Positions 1 through 9,637 are shown, numbered from the stretch's first letter. The stretch is DNA of 64,000 nucleotides from Competibacter_A sp037045685 (GCA_037045685.1 JBAOII010000005.1:62001-126000), one strand, 5' to 3'. The notes: generated from the sequence alone by a model not told the origin. Translations and numbers: made by a program.

Positions 1-482
1 AGCAGGCGCCGCATCATGTCGATGGAGCCATAGCTCGGGCCGAGCAGCGAAAACAACACCATCTGCTGGAACAGGAACGGATGGCGCATCGCCATGTGCA
101 GGTTGGCCGGCAGCAAGCCTTGAGGCGGCACGGAAGCCATCAGCACCACGCCGGCGTTGGCCGGTTCGGTTTCCAGGTATTTCTGGATCACCATCCCGCC
201 CATCGAGTGGCCGATCAGCAAGGGCGGCCGCGGCATGGTGGCGGCCGCTTTCGCCAGATCGGCGACGTAGTCGGCCAGCCGCCAGGTGTGGAGGCGTTCG
301 TGACCCTCGCTGCCGCCGTGGCCGCGCAGGCTGAAGGCGTGCGCTTCGTAGCCGTGTCGCGCGAAATGCGGCAGAAAGTTTTCCGCCCAGCAGCGAGCGT
401 CGGTAAACGAGCCATGCACGAACAACAGGGGCGGCGATTTAGGGGTGGTTTCCGGGTAGCGGCTGACCATGTCCAAATGCAT
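1..482 (-). CDS. alpha/beta hydrolase (3' end beyond window)
   Basis: The gene runs leftward off the window, so only the first 160 codons are visible. The protein starts MHLDMVSRYPE and shows the alpha/beta-hydrolase plan: an oxyanion-hole HGS at residues 23-25, RGHGGS at 53-58 and the nucleophile elbow GHSMGG with the likely catalytic serine at 93. The acid and histidine of the triad would lie beyond the window. The substrate cannot be told from the sequence; esterase, lipase-like or lysophospholipase-like activity are all possible. It lies 139 bp downstream of a PilZ gene in the same direction and could share its transcript. Confidence 0.8.
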   Translation of the reverse strand, partial: MHLDMVSRYPETTPKSPPLLFVHGSFTDARCWAENFLPHFARHGYEAHAFSLRGHGGSEGHERLHTWRLADYVADLAKAAATMPRPPLLIGHSMGGMVIQKYLETEPANAGVVLMASVPPQGLLPANLHMAMRHPFLFQQMVLFSLLGPSYGSIDMMRRL

Positions 483-621
483 GGGGGGTTCCTTTCGGGT
501 GGCGAGAGGGTCGAATACCGCCTCACGATAACCGAGCGCGGCGGCGGACGCTTGACCGGGACGGTCGCGCCATCGCCTCCGGGAGACGCTCGCGGGTGCG
601 AAGCGGGGCATTTTGCCCGAT

Positions 622-960
622 TCACGACCACATCGGATAGCGCGAGTGCAGGTACCGCTGCTCGGCGATCAGGAGGCCGAACGGGATTTCCTTGGTCAGG
701 TGGAGCGCGATTTGATCGTTCTGGACGCGCACCACCACGCCTTCGATTTTCGCTTGGGCGCCGCGCCGAAAGCGGAGGGTGCCCGCCACGGTATCGTGGA
801 TTTGGGGGGGCGCCACGCCGGGCGCCGCATAGCGCAGACCCCGGACCGAAACATCGATGACGGCAAAGGATTTGCCTTCGCAAGCGAAGGTTGGCCGCTC
901 CGAAATCGGAAATCGAATCCGGTGATATTCGCGCAGTTCTTGTGCCGGAGGCGTGGGCAT
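622..960 (-). CDS. PilZ domain protein
   Basis: A 112-residue single-domain protein. PilZ domains bind cyclic di-GMP through an RxxxR motif and a D/NxSxxG motif; here these are REYHR near residue 10 and DVSVRG near residue 37, so ligand binding is likely. There is no partner domain, so it probably acts on a target protein by contact. It resembles the PilZ protein encoded just upstream (998-1348), including the REY(H/F)R, the LRFRR-type strand and the closing E(E/Q)RYL segment. The pair looks like a tandem duplication, a reading from sequence similarity only. Confidence 0.88.
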   Translation of the reverse strand: MPTPPAQELREYHRIRFPISERPTFACEGKSFAVIDVSVRGLRYAAPGVAPPQIHDTVAGTLRFRRGAQAKIEGVVVRVQNDQIALHLTKEIPFGLLIAEQRYLHSRYPMWS

Positions 961-997
961 CGCTACAAGTCGTCTTCGCGGGAGGTGGCAAGAGCGC

Positions 998-1348
998 TTA
1001 TTTTGCCCACAGACGGTAGTGATTGAGCAAGTAACGCTCCTCGCCGCGCAGAATCGCGAAGGGAATTTCGCAATCGGGCAGGTGCAGCGCGATTTCGTCG
1101 CCCTGGATGCGGACGATCAAACCCCGGACCGGCGCCCTGGAGTCGCGGCGAAACAGGAGATGCCCTTCCACCGGATCGCCGAGCGAAGGCAAGGGCAGCT
1201 CGGTGACGACGAAGCGCAACCCGCGCGCCGAACAGTCGAGGACTTCGTATTTCCGCTCGCCCACCACCAGGCAGGGCCGTTCCAGCGGCGGGAACTTGAG
1301 TCGGAAGTATTCGCGTTTTTCCGGTTCCACCGATGGGGGCGAGGTCAT
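998..1348 (-). CDS. PilZ domain protein
   Basis: A 116-residue PilZ domain protein. The cyclic di-GMP binding motifs are both present: REYFR (RxxxR) near residue 12 and DCSARG (DxSxxG) near residue 40. The start ATG at 1348 overlaps the TGA of xseA in an ATGA arrangement, so it is probably translationally coupled to xseA. A second, related PilZ gene follows 37 bp downstream. Longer in-frame extensions upstream exist but would lie inside xseA, and the family length supports the short form. Confidence 0.88.
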   Translation of the reverse strand: MTSPPSVEPEKREYFRLKFPPLERPCLVVGERKYEVLDCSARGLRFVVTELPLPSLGDPVEGHLLFRRDSRAPVRGLIVRIQGDEIALHLPDCEIPFAILRGEERYLLNHYRLWAK

Positions 1349-2751
1349 GGTTGGCGATCCTGGCGATTGGCGGGAAGGAAAGGGCCGGTCGCGGCGTCGG
1401 GCTGGAAAACGGCCTTGATCGCGCAGTGCAGGCGGCCTTCGCTCAGCAGGGCTTCCACGGTTTCGCCGACGCGGGCCTCGCTGGCTCGGCGCAAAATCGC
1501 GTGATCGGCGGGCCGGCGCAGGATGGCGTAACCGCGATTCAAGGTCGCGAGCGGGCTCAAGGCGTCCAGACGGCCGCTCAGGATACGGAGTCGCTGGGAT
1601 GCCGCTCGCAGGCGGTGGTTCGTCGCGGCGCGCAGGCGAGCGGCCAGCGCCGGCAGTTGCCGGCGTCCTTCGCCCAAGCGGACCGCCGGCGTCCTGGCGC
1701 GCAAGCGACCCGCCAATCCGCCCAGCTTCAGCCGTTCCCGGTCCAGCCGGTTGCGCAGCGCTTGTCGCAGCCGCTGCTCCAGCTCGTCGATCCGCTGGTG
1801 ATGCTCTTGCAGTCGGCGGCGGGGTTGCAGGCGATAGAGGCGCTGCTCCATCTCGTCGAGCCGCTGTCTTGGCCGGTTCAGGCGCTGGCGCGCGGCTCGT
1901 TGCAGCCGGTCGTCCAGCGAGCCAATCTTGCCCAGCCATTCCGAGCGGTCGGGGCTGGCCAGCTCCGCCGCCGCCGTCGGCGTGGCGGCGCGCAGGTCGG
2001 CGGCGAAGTCGGCGATGGTGACGTCGGTTTCGTGGCCGATCCCGGTCACCACCGGCACGGCGCACTCGACGATGGCCCGCGCGACAATTTCCTCGTTGAA
2101 CGCCCATAAATCCTCCAGCGAGCCGCCGCCGCGCACCAGGAGCAGCACGTCGCAATCGCGGCGCCGCGACGCCAGTCGGAGGGTTTGGGCGACGCGCTCC
2201 GCCGCGCCCTCGCCCTGTACCGGGACCGGATGGACCAGCACCGGCAGACCGGGACAGCGGCGGCGCAGGGTGGCGAGCACGTCACGGACGGCGGCGCCGC
2301 CGGGCGACGTGATGACGCCGATTTGGCGCGGGAAACGCGGCAGCGGCCGCTTGCGCTCCGGGGCGAACAGACCTTCTCCTTCCAGCCGCAGCCGCAGCGC
2401 GTCGTATGCCCGTCGCAGCGCTCCGGCGCCGGCTTCCTCGACGAAATCGACGATGATTTGGTAGTCGCCGCGCGGCTCGTACAGGCTGACCCGACCGCGC
2501 GCAAGAACGTGTTGGCCGTTGCGCGGGCAATCGCGAAACAGGAACGCGCGACTTTGAAACAGCGCGCAGCGAATTTGCGCGCGGGCGTCCTTGAGCGAGA
2601 AATAGAGATGGCCCGAGGACGGGCGGGACAAATTGGAGACTTCGCCTTCCACCCAGAGCGAGGGAAAGCGACCTTCCAGCAGGGAGCGCGCCTCCTGGTT
2701 CAGGCGGGAAACGCTGTAGATGTCGCGTTGCGGGGCGGCGGTCGGGTTCAC
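1345..2751 (-). CDS. xseA: exodeoxyribonuclease VII large subunit
   Basis: The large subunit of exonuclease VII, which with XseB degrades single-stranded DNA from both ends in the cytoplasm. The N-terminal OB-fold reads YSVSRLNQEARSLLEG, then WVEGEVSNLSRPSSGH and YEPRGDYQIIV. The catalytic domain carries GVITSPGGAAVRDVL, RGGGSLEDLWAFN and GIGHETDVTIAD, all family signatures, followed by an arginine-rich coiled coil and a C-terminal NRGYAI. I chose GTG at 2751 (468 residues, near the usual 450-460) because no ATG lies close to the conserved N-terminus; the ribosome site is weak. The frame stays open far upstream, but that is antisense to guaB. Divergent from guaB. Confidence 0.92.
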   Translation of the reverse strand: MNPTAAPQRDIYSVSRLNQEARSLLEGRFPSLWVEGEVSNLSRPSSGHLYFSLKDARAQIRCALFQSRAFLFRDCPRNGQHVLARGRVSLYEPRGDYQIIVDFVEEAGAGALRRAYDALRLRLEGEGLFAPERKRPLPRFPRQIGVITSPGGAAVRDVLATLRRRCPGLPVLVHPVPVQGEGAAERVAQTLRLASRRRDCDVLLLVRGGGSLEDLWAFNEEIVARAIVECAVPVVTGIGHETDVTIADFAADLRAATPTAAAELASPDRSEWLGKIGSLDDRLQRAARQRLNRPRQRLDEMEQRLYRLQPRRRLQEHHQRIDELEQRLRQALRNRLDRERLKLGGLAGRLRARTPAVRLGEGRRQLPALAARLRAATNHRLRAASQRLRILSGRLDALSPLATLNRGYAILRRPADHAILRRASEARVGETVEALLSEGRLHCAIKAVFQPDAATGPFLPANRQDRQP

Positions 2752-2835
2752 GGGAAAATTCTGCGGTTCTTTTATCTGCTTGGTGTCGAAGTTTATACTA
2801 ATCCGCTTATATCCAAGTGGTTCCGAGACACCGCC

Positions 2836-4299
2836 ATGCGTATCGTTCAAGAAGCTCTGACCTTCGATGACGTTCTGCTTCTCCCGGCCTATTCGGCGGT
2901 GCTGCCCAAGGACGTGAGTTTGAGGACGCGACTGACCCGCGCCATCGCCCTGAACATTCCGCTGCTGGCGGCGGCGATGGATACGGTCACGGAATCGCGG
3001 CTGGCCATCGCCTTGGCCCAGGAAGGCGGCATCGGCATTATCCACAAGAACATGCCCATCGGGAAACAGGCCCAGGAAGTGCGCCGGGTCAAGAAGTACG
3101 AAAGCGGCGTCATCAACGATCCCATCGTCACCGCGCCGGCGACCACCATTCGCGAGGTGTTGGCCCTGACCCGCGCCCACCACATTTCCGGGGTGCCGGT
3201 GGTGGACGGGGAGAATCTGGTCGGCATCGTCACCAGCCGCGACCTGCGTTTCGAGCACAACATGGACGCTCCGGTCAGCGCCATCATGACCCCCAAGGAA
3301 CGGCTGGTGACGGTGCGGGAGGGCGCCAGCCGCGAGGAAATCGTCGAGTTGCTGCACAAGCATCGCATCGAAAAAGTGCTGGTGGTCAACGACCGCTTTC
3401 AGTTGCGGGGGATGATCACGGTCAAGGATATCCAGAAATCCAGCGATTTTCCCATCGCCTGCAAGGATGAGTGGGGGCGCTTGCGGGCCGGCGCGGCGGT
3501 CGGCACCGGCGGCGACACCGAGGAGCGGGTGACCGCGCTGGTGGGCGCCGACGTGGATGTGGTCGTGGTGGACACCGCCCACGGCCATTCCCGCAACGTG
3601 CTCGACCGGGTGCGCTGGATCAAGAGCCGCTTCCCGCAGGTCCAGGTGATCGGCGGCAACATCGCCACCGCCGCCGCCGCCCGCGATCTGGTCGAAGCGG
3701 GTGCGGACGCCGTCAAGGTCGGGATCGGACCCGGCTCGATCTGCACCACCCGCATCGTCGCCGGGGTCGGCGTGCCGCAGATCAGCGCGGTGGCCAACGT
3801 CGCCGAGGCGCTGCGGGATTCCGACGTGCCGGTCATCGCCGACGGCGGGGTGCGCTACTCCGGCGATCTGGCCAAAGCCATCGCCGCCGGCGCGCACTCG
3901 GTGATGATCGGCGGCCTGTTCGCCGGCACCGAGGAAGCGCCCGGCGAGGTCGAGCTGTATCAGGGCCGCTCTTACAAGTCCTATCGCGGCATGGGTTCGC
4001 TGGGGGCGATGACCCAGCAGCACGGGTCCAGCGACCGCTATTTCCAGGAAGGCAGCGCGGTGGAGAAGCTGGTGCCGGAAGGGATCGAGGGCCGGGTGCC
4101 GTACAAGGGCAGCGTGCTGGCCATCATCAATCAGTTGATGGGGGGCTTGCGGTCCAGCATGGGCTATGTCGGCTGCCAGGATATCGGGGAAATGCGCGTC
4201 AAACCGGCGTTTACCCGGGTGACATCGGCCGGGATGCGCGAAAGCCACGTCCACGATGTCACCATCACCAAGGAAGCGCCCAATTACCGGGTCGATTGA
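2836..4299 (+). CDS. guaB: inosine-5'-monophosphate dehydrogenase
   Basis: IMP dehydrogenase oxidises IMP to XMP with NAD, the first committed step of GMP synthesis. The 487-residue protein has the standard length. It begins MRIVQEALTFDDVLLLPAYS, has a CBS pair between about residues 90 and 205, and the catalytic loop GIGPGSICTTRIV with the nucleophile cysteine at 303. The flap region with YRGMGSLGAM and the C-terminal YVGCQDI segment are present. A TATACT at 2794-2799 is a possible -10 box. guaA follows after 55 bp with a good ribosome site, so the two form the usual guaBA operon. Confidence 0.97.
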   Translation: MRIVQEALTFDDVLLLPAYSAVLPKDVSLRTRLTRAIALNIPLLAAAMDTVTESRLAIALAQEGGIGIIHKNMPIGKQAQEVRRVKKYESGVINDPIVTAPATTIREVLALTRAHHISGVPVVDGENLVGIVTSRDLRFEHNMDAPVSAIMTPKERLVTVREGASREEIVELLHKHRIEKVLVVNDRFQLRGMITVKDIQKSSDFPIACKDEWGRLRAGAAVGTGGDTEERVTALVGADVDVVVVDTAHGHSRNVLDRVRWIKSRFPQVQVIGGNIATAAAARDLVEAGADAVKVGIGPGSICTTRIVAGVGVPQISAVANVAEALRDSDVPVIADGGVRYSGDLAKAIAAGAHSVMIGGLFAGTEEAPGEVELYQGRSYKSYRGMGSLGAMTQQHGSSDRYFQEGSAVEKLVPEGIEGRVPYKGSVLAIINQLMGGLRSSMGYVGCQDIGEMRVKPAFTRVTSAGMRESHVHDVTITKEAPNYRVD

Positions 4300-4354
4300 A
4301 CGCTGCCCCCTTGACCGCCATCCCGGCCTTGCCCCAAGGGAGGGGAGAGACGCC

Positions 4355-5935
4355 ATGACCGCCCGCGACATTCATCTCGACCGCATCCTGATCCTCGACT
4401 TCGGGGCCCAGTACACCCAGTTGATCGCCCGCCGGGTGCGGGAGATCGGCGTCTATTGCGAAATCCACCCTTACGACGCCGATCCGGCCGCCATCCGCGC
4501 TTTCCGCCCGCACGGCATCATCCTGTCCGGGGGGCCGGAATCCACCACCGTCGCGGACGGTCCCCGCGCGCCGCAGGCGGTGTTCGACCTGAACGTGCCG
4601 CTGCTCGGCATCTGCTACGGCATGCAAACCATGGCGGTGCAACTCGGCGGCTCGGTGGAATCCTCCGAGCATCGCGAGTTCGGCTACGCCCAAGTCCGCG
4701 CCCACGCCCATTCCGCCCTGCTGCGCGACATCGAAGATCACGCGAGTCCGGAGGGTTTTGGCCTGCTGGACGTGTGGATGAGCCACGGCGACCGGGTGAG
4801 CAAGCTGCCGCCCGGCTTCGCGCGCATCGCCAGCACCGCGACCTGTCCCATCGCCGGCATGGCCGACGAGGACAAACGCTGGTACGGGGTGCAGTTCCAT
4901 CCCGAGGTGACCCACACCCGCCAGGGCGAGCGCATCCTGCGCCGCTTCGCGCTGGACATCTGCGGCTGCGAGCCGCTGTGGACCACCGGTAACATCATCG
5001 AGGACAGCATCGCGGCCGTCCGCTCTCAGGTGGGCGACGACGAGGTGCTGCTGGGCCTGTCCGGCGGGGTGGATTCCTCGGTGGTGGCGGCGCTGCTGCA
5101 CCGGGCCATCGGCGACCAGTTGACCTGCGTGTTCGTGGACACCGGCCTGCTGCGGCTGTACGAGGGCGATCAGGTGATGACCACTTTCGGCCGGCACCTC
5201 GGGGTTCGGGTGATCCGGGTGGACGCCGAAGCCCGGTTTCTCGCCGCGCTGGCGGGCGTGACCGACCCCGAGCGAAAGCGCAAGATCATCGGCGGGCTGT
5301 TCATCGAGGTGTTCGAGGGAGAAGCGGATCGCTTGCGCAACGCCAGATGGCTGGCCCAGGGCACCATCTACCCCGACGTGATCGAATCGGCGGGCGCGAA
5401 GACCGGCAAGGCCCACGTCATCAAATCCCACCACAACGTCGGCGGGCTGCCGGCGGCGATGCGGCTGAAGCTGGTCGAGCCGCTGCGGGAGCTGTTCAAG
5501 GACGAGGTGCGCCGCTTGGGGATGGAGCTGGGCCTGCCCTCCGAGATGGTCCACCGCCATCCCTTCCCCGGTCCGGGCTTGGGGGTGCGCATCCTCGGCG
5601 AAGTGAAAAAGGAATATGCCGACGTGCTGCGCCGGGCCGATCACATCTTCATCGAGGAACTGCGCCGCCACGAGCTGTACGACCGGACCAGCCAAGCCTT
5701 CGCGGTGTTCCTGCCGGTCAAATCGGTGGGCGTGATGGGCGACGGTCGCCGCTACGACTTCGTGGTCGCGCTGCGCGCGGTGGAAACGGTGGATTTCATG
5801 ACCGCCCGCTGGGCGCATCTGCCCTACGATTTTCTGGATCTGGTGTCGCGGCGGATCATCAACGAAATTTCCGGCATTTCCCGGGTGGTGTACGACGTGT
5901 CCGGCAAACCGCCGGCAACCATCGAGTGGGAGTGA
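4355..5935 (+). CDS. guaA: GMP synthase (glutamine-hydrolysing)
   Basis: Converts XMP, ATP and glutamine to GMP. The 526-residue protein has a class I glutamine amidotransferase half with GICYGMQ (nucleophile Cys87) and FHPEV with the triad histidine, then an ATP pyrophosphatase half with the PP-loop LGLSGGVDSSV and the C-terminal dimerisation domain including HPFPGPGLGVR. The start ATG at 4355 follows a GGGAGGGGAGAG ribosome site; in-frame codons upstream lie in guaB and are not needed. It is the second gene of guaBA. Confidence 0.97.
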   Translation: MTARDIHLDRILILDFGAQYTQLIARRVREIGVYCEIHPYDADPAAIRAFRPHGIILSGGPESTTVADGPRAPQAVFDLNVPLLGICYGMQTMAVQLGGSVESSEHREFGYAQVRAHAHSALLRDIEDHASPEGFGLLDVWMSHGDRVSKLPPGFARIASTATCPIAGMADEDKRWYGVQFHPEVTHTRQGERILRRFALDICGCEPLWTTGNIIEDSIAAVRSQVGDDEVLLGLSGGVDSSVVAALLHRAIGDQLTCVFVDTGLLRLYEGDQVMTTFGRHLGVRVIRVDAEARFLAALAGVTDPERKRKIIGGLFIEVFEGEADRLRNARWLAQGTIYPDVIESAGAKTGKAHVIKSHHNVGGLPAAMRLKLVEPLRELFKDEVRRLGMELGLPSEMVHRHPFPGPGLGVRILGEVKKEYADVLRRADHIFIEELRRHELYDRTSQAFAVFLPVKSVGVMGDGRRYDFVVALRAVETVDFMTARWAHLPYDFLDLVSRRIINEISGISRVVYDVSGKPPATIEWE

Positions 5936-5956
5936 GCCGGGCGGGGAGCGGAGACC

Positions 5957-8062
5957 ATGCGCGAGCTGCCGGAACATCCATTGCTGGAGTCGATCGGGGT
6001 ATCGGACACCGAGCTGGGCAGGCTGACGCTGGCCAGTTTGGATCACTTGCAGGAAGCCATCAGCATCTTCGATCAGGGGCTGCGCCTGATGGTGTGGAAC
6101 CGCCGGTTTCTCGAACTGCTGGATTTTCCGCCGGAGCTGATCCGGATCGGCTTGCCTTTCGACGAGCTGATGCGTTTCAACGCCCGGCGCGGGGAATATG
6201 GCGAGGGCGATCCCGAGGCGCTGGTCGCGGAGCGCGTCAGGCTGGCCCGGCGCTTTGAAAGCCATTGCTTCGAGCGAATCCGCCCCGACGGCACCGTTCT
6301 GGAAGTGCGCGGCCAACCGATTTCCGGGGGCGGGTTCATCACGATCTATCAGGACATCACCGCCCGCAAGCGCGCCGAGGCGAGCCTGCTGGAACACCAC
6401 CTGCAACTGGAGGCGCGGGTCGCCGAGCGCACCGCCGAGCTGTTGGCCCTCAACGAGCAGTTCGCCCGGGAAATCGAAGAGCGGAAGGCGATCGACGCGG
6501 CCTTGCGCGAGAGCGAAAGCCGGATTCGCCTGATCACCGATACCGTCCCGGTGCTGATCGGCTATCTCGACGCCGACCGGCGCTATCAGTTCGTCAACCA
6601 GAAATACGCCGAATGGTTCGGCGTGCCCGCCGAGACCTTTCTGGGCCGCACTTTCGGCGAGGTGCTGGAACCGGCGCTGGCCCGACGGCTGCAAGCTCGC
6701 GTGGGCGAGGCGCTGAACGGCCGAAGCACCCACCTCGAATACGAGTTGGCCACGCCGGGCGGGCGGATGTACGTGCGCGCCTATTTCATCCCGCACGTAC
6801 CGCAGCGCGTGCAGGCGGAGGCGGGGGCTGTGGGCTGTTTCGTGCTCACCGAGGATCTGACCGAATACCGCCAAGCCCAGATGGCGCTCAACCAGGCGCA
6901 GAAACTCAAGGCGGTCGGCCAGTTGACCGGCGGCATCGCCCACGATTTCAACAACCTCCTGACCGTCATCCTGGGAAACCTGGCCTCGGTGGAGGAGAGC
7001 TTGCGGGACCAGCCCGAGCACTACAAGGCGGTCGGCACCGCGATGAACGCCGCCCGGCGCGGCGCCGATCTGACCCGTCGGCTGCTGGCGTTTTCCCGCC
7101 GGCAAACCCTGCAACCCTGCCTGCTGTCGCCGCGCCAGCAACTGCCGGAAATCGCCGAACTGTTGAAGCGGACCTTGGGCGCCAGCATCGAGCTGGAAAC
7201 CGCGACCGACGAGGCGGTCTGGACCATTCAGGTCGATCCGGGCCAACTCGCCAACGCCGTGCTCAATCTGGCGATCAACGCCCGCGATGCCATGCCCGAC
7301 GGCGGCCGGTTGCGGATCGAGGCCCGCAACGTGACGCTCGACCGGGCCTATGCCGGCCGCTATCCCGACGTGGTCCCCGGCGATTACGTGCGGCTGACGG
7401 TCGCCGACACCGGCACCGGCATGACCCCGGAGGTGCTCGAACAAGCTTTCGAGCCCTTCTTCACCACCAAGGGGCTCGGCGCCGGCACCGGCCTCGGATT
7501 GAGCATGGTGTACGGTTTCGTCCAGCAGTCCGGCGGCCATGTCCGAATCCGCAGCCAGTTGGGTGGCGGAACCAGCGTCGAGCTGTATCTCCCTCGCCAT
7601 GTGGCCAAAGGGAAGGAGCGGATGAGCGGCTCGACGGTTTCAGCCAATTTCGACGAGAGTCGCCTGCGCGGACGGGAAGCCATTTTGCTGGTGGAGGACG
7701 ATCCCGATATCCGGGATTTCGTGGCGCGCACCCTGCTGGGGCTCGGCTACACCGTGCGCGAGGCCGTCGACGGCAAGAGCGCACTGGAGTCGCTGGAGAC
7801 CGATGCTCCGGTGGAATTGCTGTTGAGCGACATGACCATGCCGGGGGGGATCAGCGGCCGGGATCTGGTGATCGAGGCGCGGCGGCGGTGTCCCGCCCTC
7901 AAAATCCTGTGCATGTCCGGCTATTCCGATCAGGTGGTGGCGAGCCTGGTGCCGCTGGATTACTCGCTGCTGGAAAAGCCGTTCCTGAAGCACGATCTGG
8001 CGCGAGCGGTGCGCTCGACGCTGGATCGGCCCGCCGGGTCGGCCGCATCGGCGCCCGGTTAG
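5957..8062 (+). CDS. hybrid sensor histidine kinase/response regulator
   Basis: A 701-residue cytosolic hybrid kinase with no membrane segment. Order: a PAS domain (about 15-140, with AISIFDQGLRLMVWN), a coiled coil with VAERTAELLALNEQ, a second PAS (about 190-310, with GYLDADRRYQFVNQKYAEWF), a HisKA domain with the phosphoacceptor in GGIAHDFNNLL (His329), an ATPase domain with the N box NLAINARDAM and G boxes ADTGTGM and GTGLGLSMV, then a receiver domain with acidic pair Asp581-Asp582, phosphoacceptor Asp625 and the conserved lysine in LEKPF. The phosphoryl group probably passes to Asp625 or onward. The signal is unknown. The start is 21 bp after guaA. Confidence 0.92.
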   Translation: MRELPEHPLLESIGVSDTELGRLTLASLDHLQEAISIFDQGLRLMVWNRRFLELLDFPPELIRIGLPFDELMRFNARRGEYGEGDPEALVAERVRLARRFESHCFERIRPDGTVLEVRGQPISGGGFITIYQDITARKRAEASLLEHHLQLEARVAERTAELLALNEQFAREIEERKAIDAALRESESRIRLITDTVPVLIGYLDADRRYQFVNQKYAEWFGVPAETFLGRTFGEVLEPALARRLQARVGEALNGRSTHLEYELATPGGRMYVRAYFIPHVPQRVQAEAGAVGCFVLTEDLTEYRQAQMALNQAQKLKAVGQLTGGIAHDFNNLLTVILGNLASVEESLRDQPEHYKAVGTAMNAARRGADLTRRLLAFSRRQTLQPCLLSPRQQLPEIAELLKRTLGASIELETATDEAVWTIQVDPGQLANAVLNLAINARDAMPDGGRLRIEARNVTLDRAYAGRYPDVVPGDYVRLTVADTGTGMTPEVLEQAFEPFFTTKGLGAGTGLGLSMVYGFVQQSGGHVRIRSQLGGGTSVELYLPRHVAKGKERMSGSTVSANFDESRLRGREAILLVEDDPDIRDFVARTLLGLGYTVREAVDGKSALESLETDAPVELLLSDMTMPGGISGRDLVIEARRRCPALKILCMSGYSDQVVASLVPLDYSLLEKPFLKHDLARAVRSTLDRPAGSAASAPG

Positions 8063-8064
8063 GC

Positions 8065-8580
8065 GTGGACGGGAAGCTTGCTCCCGACGCCGAGCGGGAT
8101 CACCGCTGGATGCGCCAGGCCTTGGCGTTGGCCGAACTCGCGGCGGCGGCCGGGGAAGTGCCGGTCGGCGCGGTGCTGGTGCGGGGAGACGAAGCCATCG
8201 GCGAGGGCTGGAACCGGCCCATCGGCGCCCGCGATCCGACCGCGCACGCCGAGGTGGTCGCGCTGCGGATGGCGGCGGCGCGAACCGGCAATTACCGCCT
8301 GGTCGATAGCACGCTGTACGTCACCCTGGAACCCTGCCCGATGTGCGCCGGCGCCATCGTCCATGCCCGGGTGGCGCGGGTGGTGTTCGGCGCGGCCGAT
8401 CCGCGAACCGGCGCGGCCGGGTCGGTGTTCGATCTCTTGCAGGCGGAAGCGCTGAATCACCGCGCCGAGGTGCGGGGCGAAGTGCTGGCCGAGGAATGCG
8501 GGGCGTTGCTGCGCGCGTTTTTCCGCGCCCGTCGGGCCAAGCCCTTGGCCGACGGCAAGGCGGCGCTCACCGCTGGTTGA
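8065..8580 (+). CDS. tadA: tRNA-specific adenosine deaminase
   Basis: Deaminates the wobble adenosine of tRNA-Arg(ACG) to inosine. The zinc site is visible: HAE (His61, with proton-shuttle Glu63) and PCPMC (Cys91, Cys94). NRPIGARDPTAHAE and GAADPRTGAAGSVFDL are family signatures. I chose GTG at 8065, three bases after the kinase stop, because it gives the usual N-terminal helix (171 residues); ATG at 8110 would cut this helix short. No strong ribosome site separates it from the kinase gene, so coupling is likely. The 3' end overlaps the convergent gene by 14 bp. Confidence 0.92.
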   Translation: MDGKLAPDAERDHRWMRQALALAELAAAAGEVPVGAVLVRGDEAIGEGWNRPIGARDPTAHAEVVALRMAAARTGNYRLVDSTLYVTLEPCPMCAGAIVHARVARVVFGAADPRTGAAGSVFDLLQAEALNHRAEVRGEVLAEECGALLRAFFRARRAKPLADGKAALTAG

Positions 8581-9637
8581 ATCCGCTCTCGTTGAAGGCG
8601 GGTTGCTGTTGCTGCCGTTGCCACCAAGGCTGTTGCTGTTGCCGCTCCCCGGCGGGAGGTTGGCGGGATAGTTCCCGCATTGGTTCCGCCTCCTGGCGCC
8701 GCGCTTGTTGTTCCGCCTCCTGGCGCCGCTTTTCCTCCAGCAAGGCTTGGCGCTGCTGCTCTTCCCGCTGTTTCGCCGATCGCGCTTCCTTTCGCAGGTT
8801 CAGGAGGGTCGCATTGTTTGGGGCGGCGCGCAGTCCCCGGTTGATGTAGGCCAGACTTTCATCGGTTCGCCCTTCCAGCAGGCTTTGTTTGGCGATGTCC
8901 TGATAGTAGGTGCTGATGCGCTGAATGCCCTCGGCGGCGATCGGGTTGGCGGGCTCCAGTTCCAGCACGCGCTGATACGAGCGCAAGGCGTTGCCGCTGG
9001 GAGGGGAGGTAAACCGCCGGTCGTCCATTTGTAGCCGGGCATCGGCGAGCAACTGCTGGATTTCCTGCTGTTGCGCCGTTATGGCGGGGACTTCTGCGGC
9101 GGGAGTTTCGAGTTGCGCGGCGGCCGGATCGGTCTGGGCCGCTTCGGGAGCGGTCGGTTGTCCCGGTGTGGTTGGCGGGGAACCGGCGTCGGCGGGAGGT
9201 TCCGATAGAGACTCCAAGGGTTGGGTGTTCACGACGATGGTGCCGGTCTGGGCGGGCACGGGGTCAGGCGTCGCGGCCGGAGCCTGAGGTTCTGGCAGAG
9301 AGGATGGAGCTTGACTCCCGCCTGCAATCGGGGGAGGCGCCACGGTCGCGGTCGAGAGTCTGGAGGGCGAAGCGTCGCTGACGCTCTTGATCCATTCCGG
9401 AAAGTTTTGCAGAAAGGGAAGATGCCAGAGAAAAAAAATCCCCGTCGCACAAGCCACCGCGACGGCTCCGAGGTAGATCGCGAAATTTTTTAGCCACCTG
9501 GCGAAACGGTCGCGGATCGAGTCGGGAGCCGCTTCGGGTTCCTGTTCGCCCTGTTGGTCGGGCAGATCGAGAGGAGTGGTCTGGGGTGCCTGGCTCACGG
9601 GTTCGGCCCGGGACGGGTAGGGGATGTTCGGCTTCAT
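8567..9637 (-). CDS. membrane-anchored protein with TPR-like C-terminal region
   Basis: A 356-residue protein I do not assign to a named gene. It starts with a cytoplasmic stretch of about 45 residues, then one membrane segment (IYLGAVAVACATGIFFLW), a long Pro/Ala/Thr-rich linker, and a region from about residue 205 with helical repeats (ALRSYQRVLELEPANPIAAEGI, SLLEGRTDESLAYINRGLRAAPNN) that read as two TPR-like units. The C-terminus is charged, then Gln-rich (QQQQPWWQRQQQQ). This layout is common in proteins that hold envelope complexes together, but no function is claimed. It is convergent with tadA (14-bp overlap) and divergent from tRNA-Ser. Confidence 0.7.
   Translation of the reverse strand: MKPNIPYPSRAEPVSQAPQTTPLDLPDQQGEQEPEAAPDSIRDRFARWLKNFAIYLGAVAVACATGIFFLWHLPFLQNFPEWIKSVSDASPSRLSTATVAPPPIAGGSQAPSSLPEPQAPAATPDPVPAQTGTIVVNTQPLESLSEPPADAGSPPTTPGQPTAPEAAQTDPAAAQLETPAAEVPAITAQQQEIQQLLADARLQMDDRRFTSPPSGNALRSYQRVLELEPANPIAAEGIQRISTYYQDIAKQSLLEGRTDESLAYINRGLRAAPNNATLLNLRKEARSAKQREEQQRQALLEEKRRQEAEQQARRQEAEPMRELSRQPPAGERQQQQPWWQRQQQQPAFNESGFNQR

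Noticed and set aside
2752..4371. Long 5' extension of the xseA frame across guaB
   Set aside because: It is antisense to guaB and the ExoVII N-terminus begins near 2751.
4265..7600. A leftward open frame of 1111 codons opposite guaA and the kinase gene
   Set aside because: Antisense shadow in GC-rich coding DNA; low-complexity His/Gln/Ala-rich translation without domains, while the opposite strand has clear families.
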